A DNA stretch of 64,000 nt from Pseudisothecium myosuroides (GCA_951799445.1 OX637288.1:29801288-29865287), one strand, 5' to 3'. Shown: positions 24,502-37,022, numbered from the stretch's first letter. Made by a program: numbers and translations. Notes: a model not told the origin generated them from the sequence alone.

Positions 24502-26536
24502 CCATGAATAGACCCATTCATGATCCAATATGATCTATAACTTTGTCTTCTTGTTGTTGTTTAGCTACTCCTCACTTTGGGTATGATCATGTGTGTTCAT
24601 TTTCCATTCAAAAGTAGAAGTCAACATTCCTTTGGGCATGTGTTATGTGTTCTTGCCTTATAATTGTCCAGTGGACTGGTGGCTTCTGCACCCCAATCCT
24701 TTAGAGGTTAATTCCCGCTGGCCTCAAAAAGGAAGCAACTGATGCTGTTCTTGGTTGTGGGCATGTAACATATGTATCCAGTTCCAGTTTAGGACTTTTT
24801 CTCTATTGCTCACAAAATAGTGTTCTGTACTGCACTTGCATGTGGAATCTCCGTGCGTGTGAAATTGGGAATTGAAACACATATAGTAAAGCAAGTTACG
24901 GCAGCTCAACCCATTCAATCATTCACACCTGCAGCACAATGCTAAAGACTGTGACTATGACTATGACCCTGGAAAAAAAAAAGCAAAAAAAAGCCAAGTT
25001 AGACAGTCCACATACTTGAATGAATTGGACATGTCTCCTCCTTGCTTTACTCCAAACATGACATCAGGTACCTTGTCCAAATAAAACATGTGATTCTGAC
25101 AAAGGGACAACCACTTCTTTTCCCTTCTTTTCCTTTAACTTATTTTGCTTGGGAAGGTCCTCTTCTCATGAGCTGTATTGCACTGCCTGGCAGTACTTAA
25201 CTTTATGATGAAAAAAACATTTCATCTAGCAGTTGAAAGATTAACTCTCGAACACCAACAAGATTATACATAGGTGACTAATTGCAAGCCAAATTGAAAT
25301 GTAGAAATTTCACGCCACATCACATAATATTTTCAGTCCTCACTACCTACAATTTTCAAAATTTGTAGACAAACTCTTACAATTGTCACAATTTTGATAA
25401 CCACTTGTCACAATTCAAGTAACATGACAAATTCGTTTTTAGAAATGATGGTCCCAGCATGCACCTTTATATTTCAACACATGCCTCAATTTCATTGGGT
25501 ACCGTACAAAGAGGTAGAGATTACGGACTGTGAAAGAGGTTCGTATTTTGGAGCCAGCCGTAGGATTTCCAGGGTCTGTGAAACCAGCATCATAGCAAGC
25601 CTGCAAGCTCTACCAACCACAAGGTGAAAACTTTTGAGTAATAAGACAGTGATAGACTGATAGTGATCAAGTAAAGGTCCATTTGGCTCATTCCCATAAT
25701 GTCATCCTCTATCAGACTATACTTTTATTCTCATTATTATGGAAAGAGGTTGCTAACGACTAATTAACTTCCAAGGCACATATATGTAACAGAATTGTAA
25801 CATGTACCATGTATGGGGAATCCAAACGTGAATCTAGGCAGCCGACAAGCATGCCAGACGGATGCTCTCGAGGAACCACTACCACCAGTTTTTAGTGAAT
25901 AAAAATGACGTCTGTTTGGCTCATTCACACTACCGCTGATTCGATAATCAAACACAGGAAATAATCATAGCCAGAATGACTGTCGCTATATCGAAGGATA
26001 TAAAGTTTTCCTGAAGCAGATTCGTGCTGGCGTGTATATTGCACTCCAAAAAATGATATTCCTGCAACCAAAGTACCATGCTAGTCACTCAAATTACGTA
26101 AGAGATCAGATATGTCACTTAAATATAAATACATGCTTTGCCCTTCTGATGCACTTCCGTTTGTACTACCAAAAGCACTCAAAACAGGAGAAATTGCGCC
26201 AATAGAATTGATTCCTTCACACCGTGACTCCAAAATGGCAAACATCGGTAATGAGGGTACCTTGCATAAGCCGAATAGTGAGAGCAACCTGCTCAACGTT
26301 GAGCTTCATTCGATCAGAGCAGAACTGATCACGGTGAGGTAGCTCGACTTTCAGGAAGGCCGGTCTTTGTGATCCTAAAAAACATATAACTTAAGATAAG
26401 TTCCATTTAGTACTACATAACCGTTACGCAACAGATCCAAATCCTTATCTTCAAGGACAAACCATAGGTATATAGAATACGAGCTAGAAGCCCTCTCGAC
26501 ATACATACTTCAGGTCCTTGCTGTGTCAAAAATTAA
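24502..26536. other. Region downstream of the TTI2-like gene
   Basis: No confident gene. It contains one element end (CCTTTAGAGGTTAA near 24698-24711) and, on the minus strand, the coding-like blocks described at 25439-26374. Confidence 0.4.
25439..26374 (-). other. Coding-like blocks with matching splice phases, unidentified
   Basis: On the minus strand, 26374-26261 reads openly (PAFLKVELPHRDQF...VEQVALTIRLMQ) between an AG acceptor and a GTACCC donor. The next block, from 26061 (acceptor GCAG), continues in the same phase (ISFFGVQYTRQHES...) to a stop near 25925. A third open block spans 25600-25439. They lie just downstream of the TTI2-like stop codon on the same strand. They could be alternative 3' exons of that gene, a separate small gene, or chance. 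I do not recognise the protein. Confidence 0.25.
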
Positions 26537-29500
26537 CTATGCAAACAAAGCTTCAGACCATGGGACATACAGCATAAATAATCTTTGCACTTCATCAATT
26601 GCAGCCAAGACTTTGGGATCAGATTTCCGCTCTTGACTCTCCTTTTTTGCTCGTAGAAGCTCCTCCTGTATCCTGAGGCACAAAAACCATCAAATGAATC
26701 TGGCCCACCAGTCAAATACTGATGAAAAAATCCGAGTGGATAATAAGTTTCAAAGTACGCAAAATGCTCAAAACATACATCCTTATAGTCGCCATGTTGT
26801 TGGTCACTCGATGTGCGCAATAATGCAAAAAGCAGACGAACTTCAAGGTTCATAAACGGAAGCAGCCAATAGAGTACCTCGAGGCATGGAAAGGAATTCG
26901 CGGCCACGTAAATTTGATAATTATGCGAAGGTTTTCCAATACCTACAGATTCCCGGTTCACTCAAAATAATTAGACCTGAAATGATACCGTACAACAGGG
27001 AAGCAGAGAAAGTGCTACACGGTCATTCCAATACACTATAATTCATTGCCACCAACTAATGATTCCTATTTGATCTGTGAACCAACCGACAATCTATTTA
27101 CTTGTCACCTTCACGACATAGCAAATAAATAAATGATCACCAGCAGTTGCGTTGTTTCAGCTTGAGCATGAAGCCAATAATAGAGCAGGGGAAGAAGGCG
27201 TTTGAAGTGAGCCACCAAAACAATTCCCATGGATTCAAACTGTGGTGTAACAAGTTGCAACCACACCACTAAACGAGCTTCATCACTCCTATGCCTGTCT
27301 AGATCCTCCAACATTTCCTTCATTATAGCTCCGTACCTGCACAATAAAGATAGCACGGACACTAAATAACCCGAAGAGAAACATTGTGGACATAAATTTA
27401 TCGGTCCCAATCTTCTTAGGACAAGCATAACCATAAACTCACCAATATCCCCGAATATTTCCACCTTCTATTTGTGTTACCAGTGCCACCGCCATTTCCA
27501 CAGCAAGAGGCCACAAATCCTCACACCCTATCAAACTCCGGGTCACTGCATCCAATATCGCATCCTTGAACCACCGTAATTCCGTGGCGCTTATATTTGT
27601 GGCTAAGTGGATAAAAGCCTTCATTCCTTCCCTCTGATTGACAAGAAGACATATGTAATCCAATGTCAGAATTTACAATGACTGGTACAGAATTATGACA
27701 CAAATTCAGAATCCCTGTTCTGACCTAGGTCGAGGCAATTGATCCTCCTTCAGGTGTGAATATACAAATGGATTAATTCGCAGCAGAAAAGATGAAGTGA
27801 AGACCTATTGTACCTTGATCGAAGGTGAGTAGTGGTCTAGTGCAGTAAGAGCAGTACGTATGACCATCTCAGAATGGAGTTTGAAGTTCGGATGATGAAC
27901 CTGCAGACAGCCACACTTGTCAAAACTTGACTCAGTCAATACATCAGGCCCACGGGTACCACAAACAAGTAAAAGAGTAACGTAGATAGATGTGCTAACG
28001 AATCAAGATATAACACTACATAGGAGCTGCTTTTAGACTTCGTTGAACAATCTATACGAGAGCAACAACTGCATCCACAATACAAAAAGAAACGAGAGAG
28101 AAATGTTACTAGTATCAAACCTGCCCTAAACACCATCTCAGCTGGTGTGCAGAAATTATAGCAACAGGAAGATCATCCACTTTAGGAACCGCAGACATAT
28201 TGTCCAGATTGACGGATCTGGTACCAGCCTTCAGAATGTCCTTGAGACTCGATAGTATTTTGGGTAGTAATCGTAGAACAAGAGTTTCTAAACTGGACAC
28301 CTTACTGCAATTGCCACCTGGTGGTGATACAGCTTCACCCTGAATGAGACAGCTCTCCGCCTGCAGAGCCTTCGAGAAGCATACAAGGATATCACTACTA
28401 AGCTTGCAAAGCCCAATTTCGTCAACCCAGGTTTTTTCGGACTCAATAATGCCCGAGGCCAGTGCAGCAAAACTTAAAAAAATATTATACATAATTTCTT
28501 CATTCTTCCATGCTTGCTGTGCCGTCCAGACCGGGTTCTTGACAAGTACAAGGGCCATATTCATGTACAACTTTCCACATAAAAGATAGCTATCAACCTC
28601 TCCATCTGTATTTCCGCCTTTGTAGCATCGTGTAAGCTGAGAAGGTATATGTACCATCTGCACAAAATAAGAGAGGAAGAGGATCGGATAAATTGAAACT
28701 AGTATAGATACCTTCGGCACACGGCAAATACATTGTCATTACGTCTAATTTCTTCATCCTGATCTAAGGTAACAACTGGAAAATGGCAACTTCATCCATG
28801 CTTTCAACATCGTCTTCTGTCTAGGGTACAGTCAATAAAGACCATATAGAATTTGTAGGATTTCAGGGATTCAAATAGTACGAACCTCAGATACATGTTG
28901 CAGCGCATCTAATTGCATACTTCCTATGGAATTGTCATTACTAGCAGCAGCAAAATTCTTCATGTTGCTCTCTGATGCTTCCAGTGCAATTGCAAGTCCC
29001 CTAAGAGACGTTGCATAAGGCACTGTTCCCAATTTCGTGCCCGTAACATCATCCAACACACCTCGCCGCTTGCAGTATCTAGCTAACTTGTCGCATTCAT
29101 AGAGAGGCATTGCTGGATTTAGCATCGCCAACAGAGATGTAAGATAAGGCCCTAGTGATCTGCAGGATGACTATCCAGAATCAAAACCCGTGCAGAAATT
29201 CAAAACAATGCGTGAATGTGTAACTTTTGAGGCGGGATCACAAGTCGAGCAAAACAAAAAGTAATGCGAAAAGAGACGAGACCTGAGTAGCTTCGTGAGG
29301 CTTGCAGAGTATAATTTGTCCCCTTTCTTTTCAGAATCAGCAAGGGAGAAAGAAGCAGCAACCACTAAAATAGGTATTCTGTCAACATTAACGATACCAT
29401 GCTCGTGGACCTCAAAGGCTGTTTGATGTTGTAACAGTTCAAGAAGAACCGCCGCATGCACAGCACTCTGCAATGTATTGATCCCTTCAAGGGAATTATA

Positions 29501-32029
29501 AGCACTCTCAAGAGATTTTGTCACCCCGATCGTTGCAGTTACGAACCTGTCCAGCAGACCTTGCACAACTACCTGCACACATTGAAAAACACATTTAAAA
29601 TCCTGACGAGAACCAAATCGGGTTTCAACTGCTTAATTCAACCATTCTCGAATCTAGTAAGATTCTGCATTCACTACAGTTACAAAGAGAATGATGTACA
29701 GTCGCATGCCATAAGACTTTGAACCCATTGAGGAAGTTGGAAAATCTTCTTGTGGAGCAACTTCACTACAATTTAAGCGACACGGTGAACATGATATGCA
29801 TGTATACAACCTCTGTAAGCAGAGAGAAAACAGTTTTGAATAAATCACGAAGACAGTTAGTGCTAGCAAGTGTATCGCTTAAGAGTGGTTACGCTAATGA
29901 AAATGTCTCCTACATAAAAAACCCAATAAGACCAATACTTTCTACGATGGATCAAAGAATAATAATACAACAATTTGTAAATGACATTTCTAAGCCTCCT
30001 TGAATAAACTAGATGATGATTTAGGTCAATCTGCATATTTGTGAAATTAATTGCAAAGATGATTCTAGATTTTATATGAGAAACGAAATCCTAAAATTTG
30101 ATAGTATAAATAATCGAAAGAACTTAACAACAATACGAGCTTTCATTAATAAAAATGGATTATATTGTCAAAAATGTTTGTCAGGGTACAAAGACATATG
30201 GCGCGCGACTGAAAAATATAGATGACAGGTACCACTAAAATCTTTGACTCACGCAATCTAAAAGTCTCCAGTTGAGAAGAGATAAAGAGATTCAAACCAT
30301 GCACTCAGTACAGAACATACCTTGGACTGTAATGACGAAGGAAGTAGAAGGTGTTGTAGTACCGCGTCTGTTGCAGTTGCTTGCACTTCGGGCTGGGGGT
30401 CCACACAAATTGCAAGCATTCCCCAGGTCAGATTTGCCCACCTGACAAACCAGACCCGACTATTTACATCAACAGAGCTGCATCACTATTCTTACAGCCA
30501 AACACGCGTTGGAAGCAGAAACCATAATAATAACTCAAGATCATATAAACAGCACAGAGATTTCTTTCACTAGTTAAATTGCACTCACGTACATTCCGGT
30601 AAAACAAAAAGGAACTCATTCTCAAAGAAGAAAACGATGAAATGACTCACGATGATTGTGGAAGAACATTCCGAGATGCCGTCAACAGCCTCGTCACAGC
30701 AGGGACAACAGCTTGGCGGACCTGAAAACCAGAAATTGGAATGAGATTCAAGAAATGCCTCAAAACACTGGTAGCTCATACATAAACCCATGAGGATTTA
30801 TTTCAATGATAATGGTGTAAAATTCTAAGCGTGACAAATTCATGCTTCTATGCATACTAATCGAAAAAAAATTAGTTTTGATTCATATTGCCTCTCAAAA
30901 TCAAGATAAACTAATAATCCGGTTGAACTTCAAATTTTGATGTCGTACTTTGAAGCAATGACAAAATGAAATAATCAAGTCAATTGACAAAAAACTTAAA
31001 TTATTAAATCCATTTTGGGAAAAATTCAAAAAGAGACTTTGTAAAAAAGTGTTGAATACGACCATCAGAACAAATGCATAACGTCGAAGGGTCAACAACC
31101 AGAGATTAAAAATTTGCATGAAGGTTACGCAAGGCGAAGAGAATTCCAAGCAAATGACCTAGTCATCATCCAAAAATATCACTCGAAACGATTTTCGTCA
31201 CATGCCATTCCTATAATTCACCACATCTTGCTAAACCCTAACCCTAAACCCTACCTCTCAGACCCGAACCCTGAATTTAATTCAAACTCAACAAGCGCCT
31301 GTAATCATGCCACAACAACAAATCAAAACTTCCACAAGACTCGTACAGATAATCGCAAGACGCAAGGGAAAAGAACAGAGAACGCCTCAGCACCTGCCAC
31401 TGCGAATCCACAAGAGCCGTTCCAAAGACGACAGCCTGAAGCACTACTTCTAGCAACGCCGCTGCGCGTTCGTCGCATTCCGATAAGTCATGTTCAGCCA
31501 GAGACAACAAAAACTGCGCGGCTGACACGCGAGCACGCCAACGGGAGGATCTCAAACCTCCCCGATCCTTCAGCTCAGGCCAAGCAGCAGACAAGAAACC
31601 CTCGGACACCATCTCTGCACCATCAAAACCAACCTTCGGCTCCTGCATCCCTTCGTTCTTCATCATCTCCATCGCAACGGCAGCACAGGAACCAAGCGAT
31701 TTCAGGCCGTCCAACCATCGCGCGCACAGGTTAGGACCGACGGAATCCAAACGCTGCGCAACTTTCGCTCCAGAGTGCGCCCTCACAACACTCTCCCACG
31801 ACGTATAAACTCCACGAGCTATCGCCAACGCCTCAATCTGCCAAGCTACGGTGGAGGAAAATTCGGGCCGCGTCGTCGTCGTCTTCTTCATGGCGTCGGC
31901 GAAGACATCCACAGCCGCACAAGCGACCTGCACCAGACTCTCCGCCTGCGCTTCGTCCACATCGTCGCTCGTCGCCAGAGCTTCCAAGGCTCCTTGGAAC
32001 GCTTGTTGCGCCTCCGCCACAGCGTCCAT
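26537..32029 (-). CDS. ARM/HEAT-like helical-repeat protein, TTI2-like, 11 exons
   Basis: Exons (high to low): 32029-31394, 30721-30651, 30441-30321, 29572-29283, 29159-28886, 28657-28121, 27900-27814, 27633-27443, 27336-27141, 26942-26878, 26672-26537. All phases match, giving about 866 residues and a stop at 26539-26537. The protein is almost entirely leucine- and alanine-rich amphipathic helices. Near the C-terminus, HFKRLLPLLYYWL is followed by a helix ending in KFTWPRIP (about 811-818), which recalls the C-terminal signature of TELO2-interacting protein 2. TTI2 works with TELO2 and TTI1 to mature PI3K-like kinases (ATM, ATR, TOR). The family assignment is from remembered motif style, not a search; the gene model is firmer than the name. 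Telo-box repeats lie in intron 1. The join between exons 5 and 6 (28886/28657) is least certain, because intron 5 contains another coding-like stretch. Confidence 0.72.
31232..31254 (-). promoter_or_regulatory. Telo-box cluster in intron 1 of the TTI2-like gene
   Basis: Three AAACCCTA-type repeats lie about 140 bp into intron 1. This is the same motif as in the first introns of the exonuclease and eL8 genes. Confidence 0.5.
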
Positions 32030-32235
32030 GGCTGTAGAAATTTTGCAAAAAAAGTATCGGAGAAAATGTATAAGAATCGCAAGCTATGACGACATTGGAG
32101 AAAACGTTGCGATGCTTTAGAATCGTTAAGTAAATTGTACAAACATCGGTGGTGGCTTGATCGGAGAACTTCTCGGCAGGAGACTTCTGAGTGTGCTTGC
32201 GCTTCTGAGTTTCGCGCTGAAGAGTTTGGTTGAAA

Positions 32236-32289
32236 TGCCTGAGGAAGTGAGGAGTTGGGATGGATGTTTTGAGGAGTTGGGATGAATGC
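32236..32289 (+). repeat. Left part of a GGATGGATGTTTGAGGAGTT-type minisatellite
   Basis: Two or three irregular units (GAGGAGTTGGGATGGATG) end at the TTAA where the 745-bp element begins. The array resumes at 33035. Confidence 0.7.
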
Positions 32290-33034
32290 TTAACCCCTAA
32301 ATGACGGACCTATCACCACTGATTTCAGGCCTCAGTGCCTATCACTCAATTTGCTGCCATTTTGCAACTAGATATGTATGAAAAAAATTTAATTTATTTT
32401 TCAGAGGTGAAATTACATGTCTTCTTTCCTTCACAAAAAATTTAGATTTTTTTGTGGAAAATTGATTTTTTTGAGAATTTTTGAAGAGAAAGTGAAGAAA
32501 AATCACATCAAATAGAAAATTATTTCAAAAAATCTGAAATTTTCACCATGTGTGTATATTACAATGACAAACATCATGGTGTAAACCCAATTTCCGTCTC
32601 ATTCTATAATTAGAAAATAATAGACATTGAGAATACACCCAAAGTTCAAATTGCAATAAAATATTCAATATTAGGATTTTTTTCAAAATTCAAATTGGAG
32701 AAAAAAACTAGAGTAGATGACCTTCATTTTGTTAGTTGGGCTCAAACTCAAAAAATATCATTTTTGTGGAGAAATTTCAGATTTAGAGCAAGGATCAACA
32801 ACTTCCCAAAATACACTAAAATAGCATATTTTGTGATCCGTTTTTTTTAATAACTTCACATTTATATGAAGGTAGACACTTGCATGACTACAAATTCAAT
32901 TATACACTCTTTGTAATCCACCATGGAGGGTGAACAAAAAAGAAATGGATGAAAAAAAGTTTCCAAACAATGTCCAAATTGTTGCACAGTCATCCAAAAG
33001 CCACAAAATGGTTGTCCCGGCGTTACAGGGTTAA
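32290..33034 (+). mobile_element. TTAA-flanked element, 745 bp (family II, copy 2)
   Basis: Starts TTAACCCCTAAATGACGG and ends TTACAGGGTTAA. It has the same length as the copy at 12675-13419. It sits inside a minisatellite about 260 bp upstream of the TTI2-like start codon. Confidence 0.88.
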
Positions 33035-33187
33035 GGAATTTGGATGGATGTTTGAAGAGTTTGGATGGATGTTTGAAGAGTTTGGTAGGATGTTTGAGGA
33101 GTTTGGATGGATGTTTGAGGAGTTTGGTAGGATGTTTGAGGAGTTTGGATGGATGTTTGAAGACTTTGGATGGATGTTTGCTATATA
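33035..33187 (+). repeat. 21-bp minisatellite (about 7 units)
   Basis: Units of TTTGGATGGATGTTTGAAGA with alternating variants (GGATGG / GGTAGG). The period is a multiple of three, so it reads as a repeated FGWMFEE frame. I treat it as non-coding. Confidence 0.85.
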
Positions 33188-33220
33188 AGCGACTTCGCAA
33201 GTGTCTCTACCCTATTAGAA

Positions 33221-33641
33221 AGTGGGTAACTTACCTCCCAAATCACTATTTTTTGCTACTAAGCCTATTTACTATTATTAGATTAGTTAAATTTTCATAT
33301 GTTCTTGTTGGCAACTGAAAGGTTGCCGATACTAGAGTTAATCGTAAAGTTGTCTTGTGTTTGTAAACTTGTGTTAAAGAAAGGTTTAACTAAGAATCGA
33401 ACAAAATAGATAGAGTTTGGATGCTCAAAGGAGTTTGTTCCTGTGTTTTTCTCAAACTGCAACTCTTGGTTTCGCCTGGCACATACTTTACATTTAACTC
33501 TACTGTATGCAAAAGTTATTAAATAACAAAGTTTGGTTCCGAAATGGTTTCTTTTACATAGGTACAAAATTGTTCTAGAGATGTATATAGAGTAAAGATG
33601 GTAGTTTAAGGTCAGTGGCACATTTGGGGGTACCTACCTTA
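33221..33641 (+). mobile_element. MITE, AGGTGGG...CCACCTT family (copy 2), interrupted
   Basis: Left end GTGGGTAAC..., right end GGGTACCTACCTTA. The interior GGCAACTGAAAGGTT then TATGCAAAAGTTAT matches the family but is split by a 168-bp insertion (33334-33501). Confidence 0.65.
33334..33501. mobile_element. 168-bp MITE with 3-bp duplication (ACT)
   Basis: Ends AGAGTTAATCG...TTTAACTCT are flanked by ACT at 33331-33333 and 33502-33504. Removing it plus one ACT restores GATACTGTATGC, which is what the homologous MITE has at 45253. A related element lies at 48184-48384. The 3-bp duplication fits PIF/Harbinger-like elements. Confidence 0.8.
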
Positions 33642-34237
33642 TATCTTTCCCATTTCATATGAAGATTACAATGTCGTATGGAAATCAAAGTCACCGTCTA
33701 TATATAATCAATCATTAATATAAATTCTCATTCACGTACATGTAGACTTATAAAAAATATAAAATATGTCATTTTGTCTCCAATATACATCAACCATATG
33801 GATTCAGGAATCCTAAGGGGCAGTTATATATTTGCAAAGGCTACAAACACAATTTCAAATCTCAAAAAATATAAAATTCTATACTAATCCTATTTTTCAT
33901 ATTTATTTACTCTGATGGTAACTTCAATCGTTTTTTTTAATATAAAAAAATAAAGTTCAAAGTTCTTGAATCTACATTAATGCTAGATAGAAGCATATTT
34001 CTAACCTGGTTTTATAAAGATGCAAGTTGTAGTAAGATTTAACAAACATCCAATTTGGAATTTAAATACTTAAGTTCAATCCAAAGAGATTAAGATAAGT
34101 AGGTATGCTAAAAACGAATCCTAATTGATCACCACAACTTAAGAATAAATTTTTTTTTTTAAATTGTCTAATTAATTCTAAAATTTGACTTTCCACTCTT
34201 GACTCTTAAGGGACGTTCGGCTATTTTTTGGCTGGTA

Positions 34238-34808
34238 CTACCTTCATCCCAAAATGATCTTCTTGTTGGACAAAATATTCCAGATTAAGGCAAAAAATAA
34301 CATTTAAAAGACCCTTTTTGCGCTATAAGTATAGATTGGTGTACTCCTAGCATTCTAGAAACTTTGAGTTTCAAAGCCCTTTTCAAAATGTAGTTTTGGA
34401 ATATTGAAAAGTAGAACTTTTTAAGGCATTTTCAAAGATCACCAGTGGTCAATTAATTATTGAGTGTGAGGTCATCATTTTGTAGGCATTTGGTATATGG
34501 CTAAGCCCATCTGTGGCCTTTTGCTCCAGCTCCCAAATCTTCATCTCCTTTAATTGGGCAATATTCAAAGAGATGCAAAAAATAAGAACGAACACTGTTG
34601 ATTGACCTTATTAATCATTTCATTTGTCTTTTGACTAATTATGATTGCATGAATGGAATGGAAACTACTACTTGGAGTTGCTTTGTTGGTCCCAAATAGA
34701 AATTAATTCCAAATTTAACCAATTTGTAAGGTCACAAAGTACAATAGGAAGATCATTTTGGGACCAAAAATTATGGTCAAGAGGAAGATCATTTTGGGAC
34801 GGAGGGAG
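34238..34808. mobile_element. Stowaway-like element (about 570 bp)
   Basis: The right end is GGGACGGAGGGAG followed by TA; the left end is TA then CTACCTTCATCCCAAAATGA. The inner motif GAAGATCATTTTGGGAC is duplicated at 34749 and 34780. CTCCCTCCGTCCC ends with TA target sites are typical of Stowaway (Tc1/mariner) MITEs. A half-end also occurs near 1555-1572. Confidence 0.75.
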
Positions 34809-35019
34809 TAAATTTTGGGATAGGGGATCCTTCTATGTAGGACAAAAGTGCGATTGTTCATCCTTGAAATTTTGTGCAAAAAGTAGAGATCATGCATAGC
34901 AGTATGCCCTCCAATGAGTATTTTTTTTTAAAATGACTCATACAATACCAAAGGAATGATTTCCATAGTCACCAATCCGTCTTTTGAGGGTTAAGGCCAC
35001 AAGACCTAAAAAAATTCAC

Positions 35020-35530
35020 GTAAAGTGACATCAAGGCCATTAATTCTACATTGATCTGTAGTGCTATATGAACTTCTTTAGGAGTTCACGGCCTTAGTTT
35101 TGGATGTGTTTCATCCAAATGTTAGAGTTCATCCATCTTAGGGTTTGAGTGTTTGGGTGGAGAGAACTCCTTGGTTTGACATTGTTGTCAAGTGAGAAAC
35201 TTAGCAAGTCTACACACACAAAGTCAAGCAACTCTCACTTCACAAAGAAAGAATTCAAGAGTGCAAGTGTGAGACAAGAAGTGAAGACTTTACTAAATGA
35301 TAAACCATCATCTCCAAACAAAGAAAAATATACAACTCTCTCCAAAAACACTTACAAAATTTGACTTGACAACAATGTCAAGTTAAGGAGCTCTCTCCAC
35401 CTAAGCACTTAAATTTTTCGATAGATGAACTGTAACATTTGGATGAAATGCATCCAAAACTACGATAAACTCCTAAGGGAGGTCATAGAATACTACAAGT
35501 TGATGTAGAATGACCTTGATGTCACTTTAC
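35020..35530. repeat. Foldback repeat with arms of about 170 bp
   Basis: The left arm 35020-35192 and right arm 35365-35530 are inverted copies with perhaps 15% divergence, around a loop of about 170 bp. Outer ends are GTAAAGTGACATCAAGG and its complement; inner ends contain GACATTGTTGTCAAG. It is non-coding. Confidence 0.8.
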
Positions 35531-35718
35531 ATGACAGGGGGATAATTTTTTCCAGCTAGAAAATAGAAATATTGAAGACTGCACTATTTTTTGCTAATTT
35601 TTCATCAAGTTTGGAATTGATAGATATTATAGAAGTATAGATTCTAGTTCGACTTCTTCTTTGATGTATAGGTGAACCTATTTCCAAGAAGCGCAAAACT
35701 AAAAATTATTATTAGTAA

Positions 35719-35941
35719 CATTAGAGGAGATTTGAGCCTCTGGAAGACCGTTTCAGGGTTGTTCCCAATGCTGGGAACTAGCCCCTATTATCAGAAAAAA
35801 AAATTATTAAAAAAAATAAAAAATGACGTGGCAATCGCTTGACCACGTCAGATTGGCCGTGCGGCAGCGTCCCAACAATCCTGCAGAGTTCCCACAGTCC
35901 GGGAACTCGCGGGCTCTTAGAAGCCCAAATCTCCTCTAATG
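35719..35941. mobile_element. MITE, CATTAGAGGAGATTTG family (copy 1)
   Basis: Ends CATTAGAGGAGATTTG and CAAATCTCCTCTAATG are perfect inverted repeats. The core holds GGGAACT-type motifs and GACCACGTCAGAT. Related copies lie at 47792-48108 and 54726-55009. Confidence 0.8.
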
Positions 35942-36806
35942 CTTCATTAAGTGTCAATGTATTATTTGTCATACAATAATGAAGGCCTTGGTTGACATCA
36001 TATTCCCCTCATTCATGAAAATAGGTCACCTTATCTTACGCAAATGGGGCCCTAGTCAAAAATTAGTCATATACTTTAAGGCCCATATTGCACTTTTATT
36101 GTTAATCACTTTTAGACAGACACCGCTTTAGGGTGGATGCATGGTTGAGTGGCTCATTTTTTGCAAAAGTCCAAGTCCAAACACGAGTCCAAAAAGTCCT
36201 TTATTGTATATAAAATGTTTGAGAGTGAAATGCTTGGGAGTGAATTCTATAAGAACAATTTTTTTTTTAAATCTAAAAATACCTAGCTTTTGGGGCGCCC
36301 TTAGATCTTGAAAATTATTATACTTTAAGTAAATGATTTTTGGAAAAAAAATATTGGTTAAGAAAAAAGGACTTCGTAAAATTCAGTATTTGAAAAGTTG
36401 TTAAAAAGTCCCTAGCAAACACATAAAGAAGATCTAATTTATAAGCCATTGTTTTCTAGAAACATTAGTTTAAACTCTATTAGAAACGTAGTACCTATAA
36501 TTCATTTGGTTAAGGCAAAGGAGTTTAAAAAGTCCTTTTTAATTTTGTTGATAACAGATTTGTTACACCCACTTTTTTTCAAAAGTCCCTAGCACTCACA
36601 TACTATATACAAAAAATATTAAAAAATCATAGAACTATCGAACACCAAGTTAATTTACCTGAATCAAGTTGTTTCATAGAAAACAATAAATTTAAGTGAC
36701 CTATAGATCAATTTGAAAATGAGTTGTTTGCAGTTTTCAAGAGTGTAACGAAAAATTGAGCCACTCAACTATGCATTTGCCCTTTAGAGTTGCATCATTG
36801 TGCAAA

Positions 36807-37022
36807 TTAACCCTTGAAGGGCTCTTGGAATCTTTGGATATGACTTGTATTTAGCCTTATAACTCTTCAATTGTGATTTAATAAATGAATTGTGATACAT
36901 TGTTATTTATGTACCATCATGATTTATATTGTCCTTAAAAATATTTGGTCAATGTTTCTCTAATCAAATACCACCAAATTCATAATATACCATACAACCA
37001 CAAAGGGTTTTCATAGGGTTAA
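36807..37022 (+). mobile_element. TTAA-flanked element, 216 bp (family III)
   Basis: TTAACCCTTGAAGGGCTC ... CATAGGGTTAA. The interior (TTAGCCTTATAACTCTTCAA) matches the inverted copy at 61314-61536. Confidence 0.8.

Noticed and set aside
32949..33318. Open frames encoding repeated FGWMFEE or DGCLKSL peptides
   Set aside because: They are translations of a 21-bp minisatellite. No promoter, splice sites or conserved domain support a protein.
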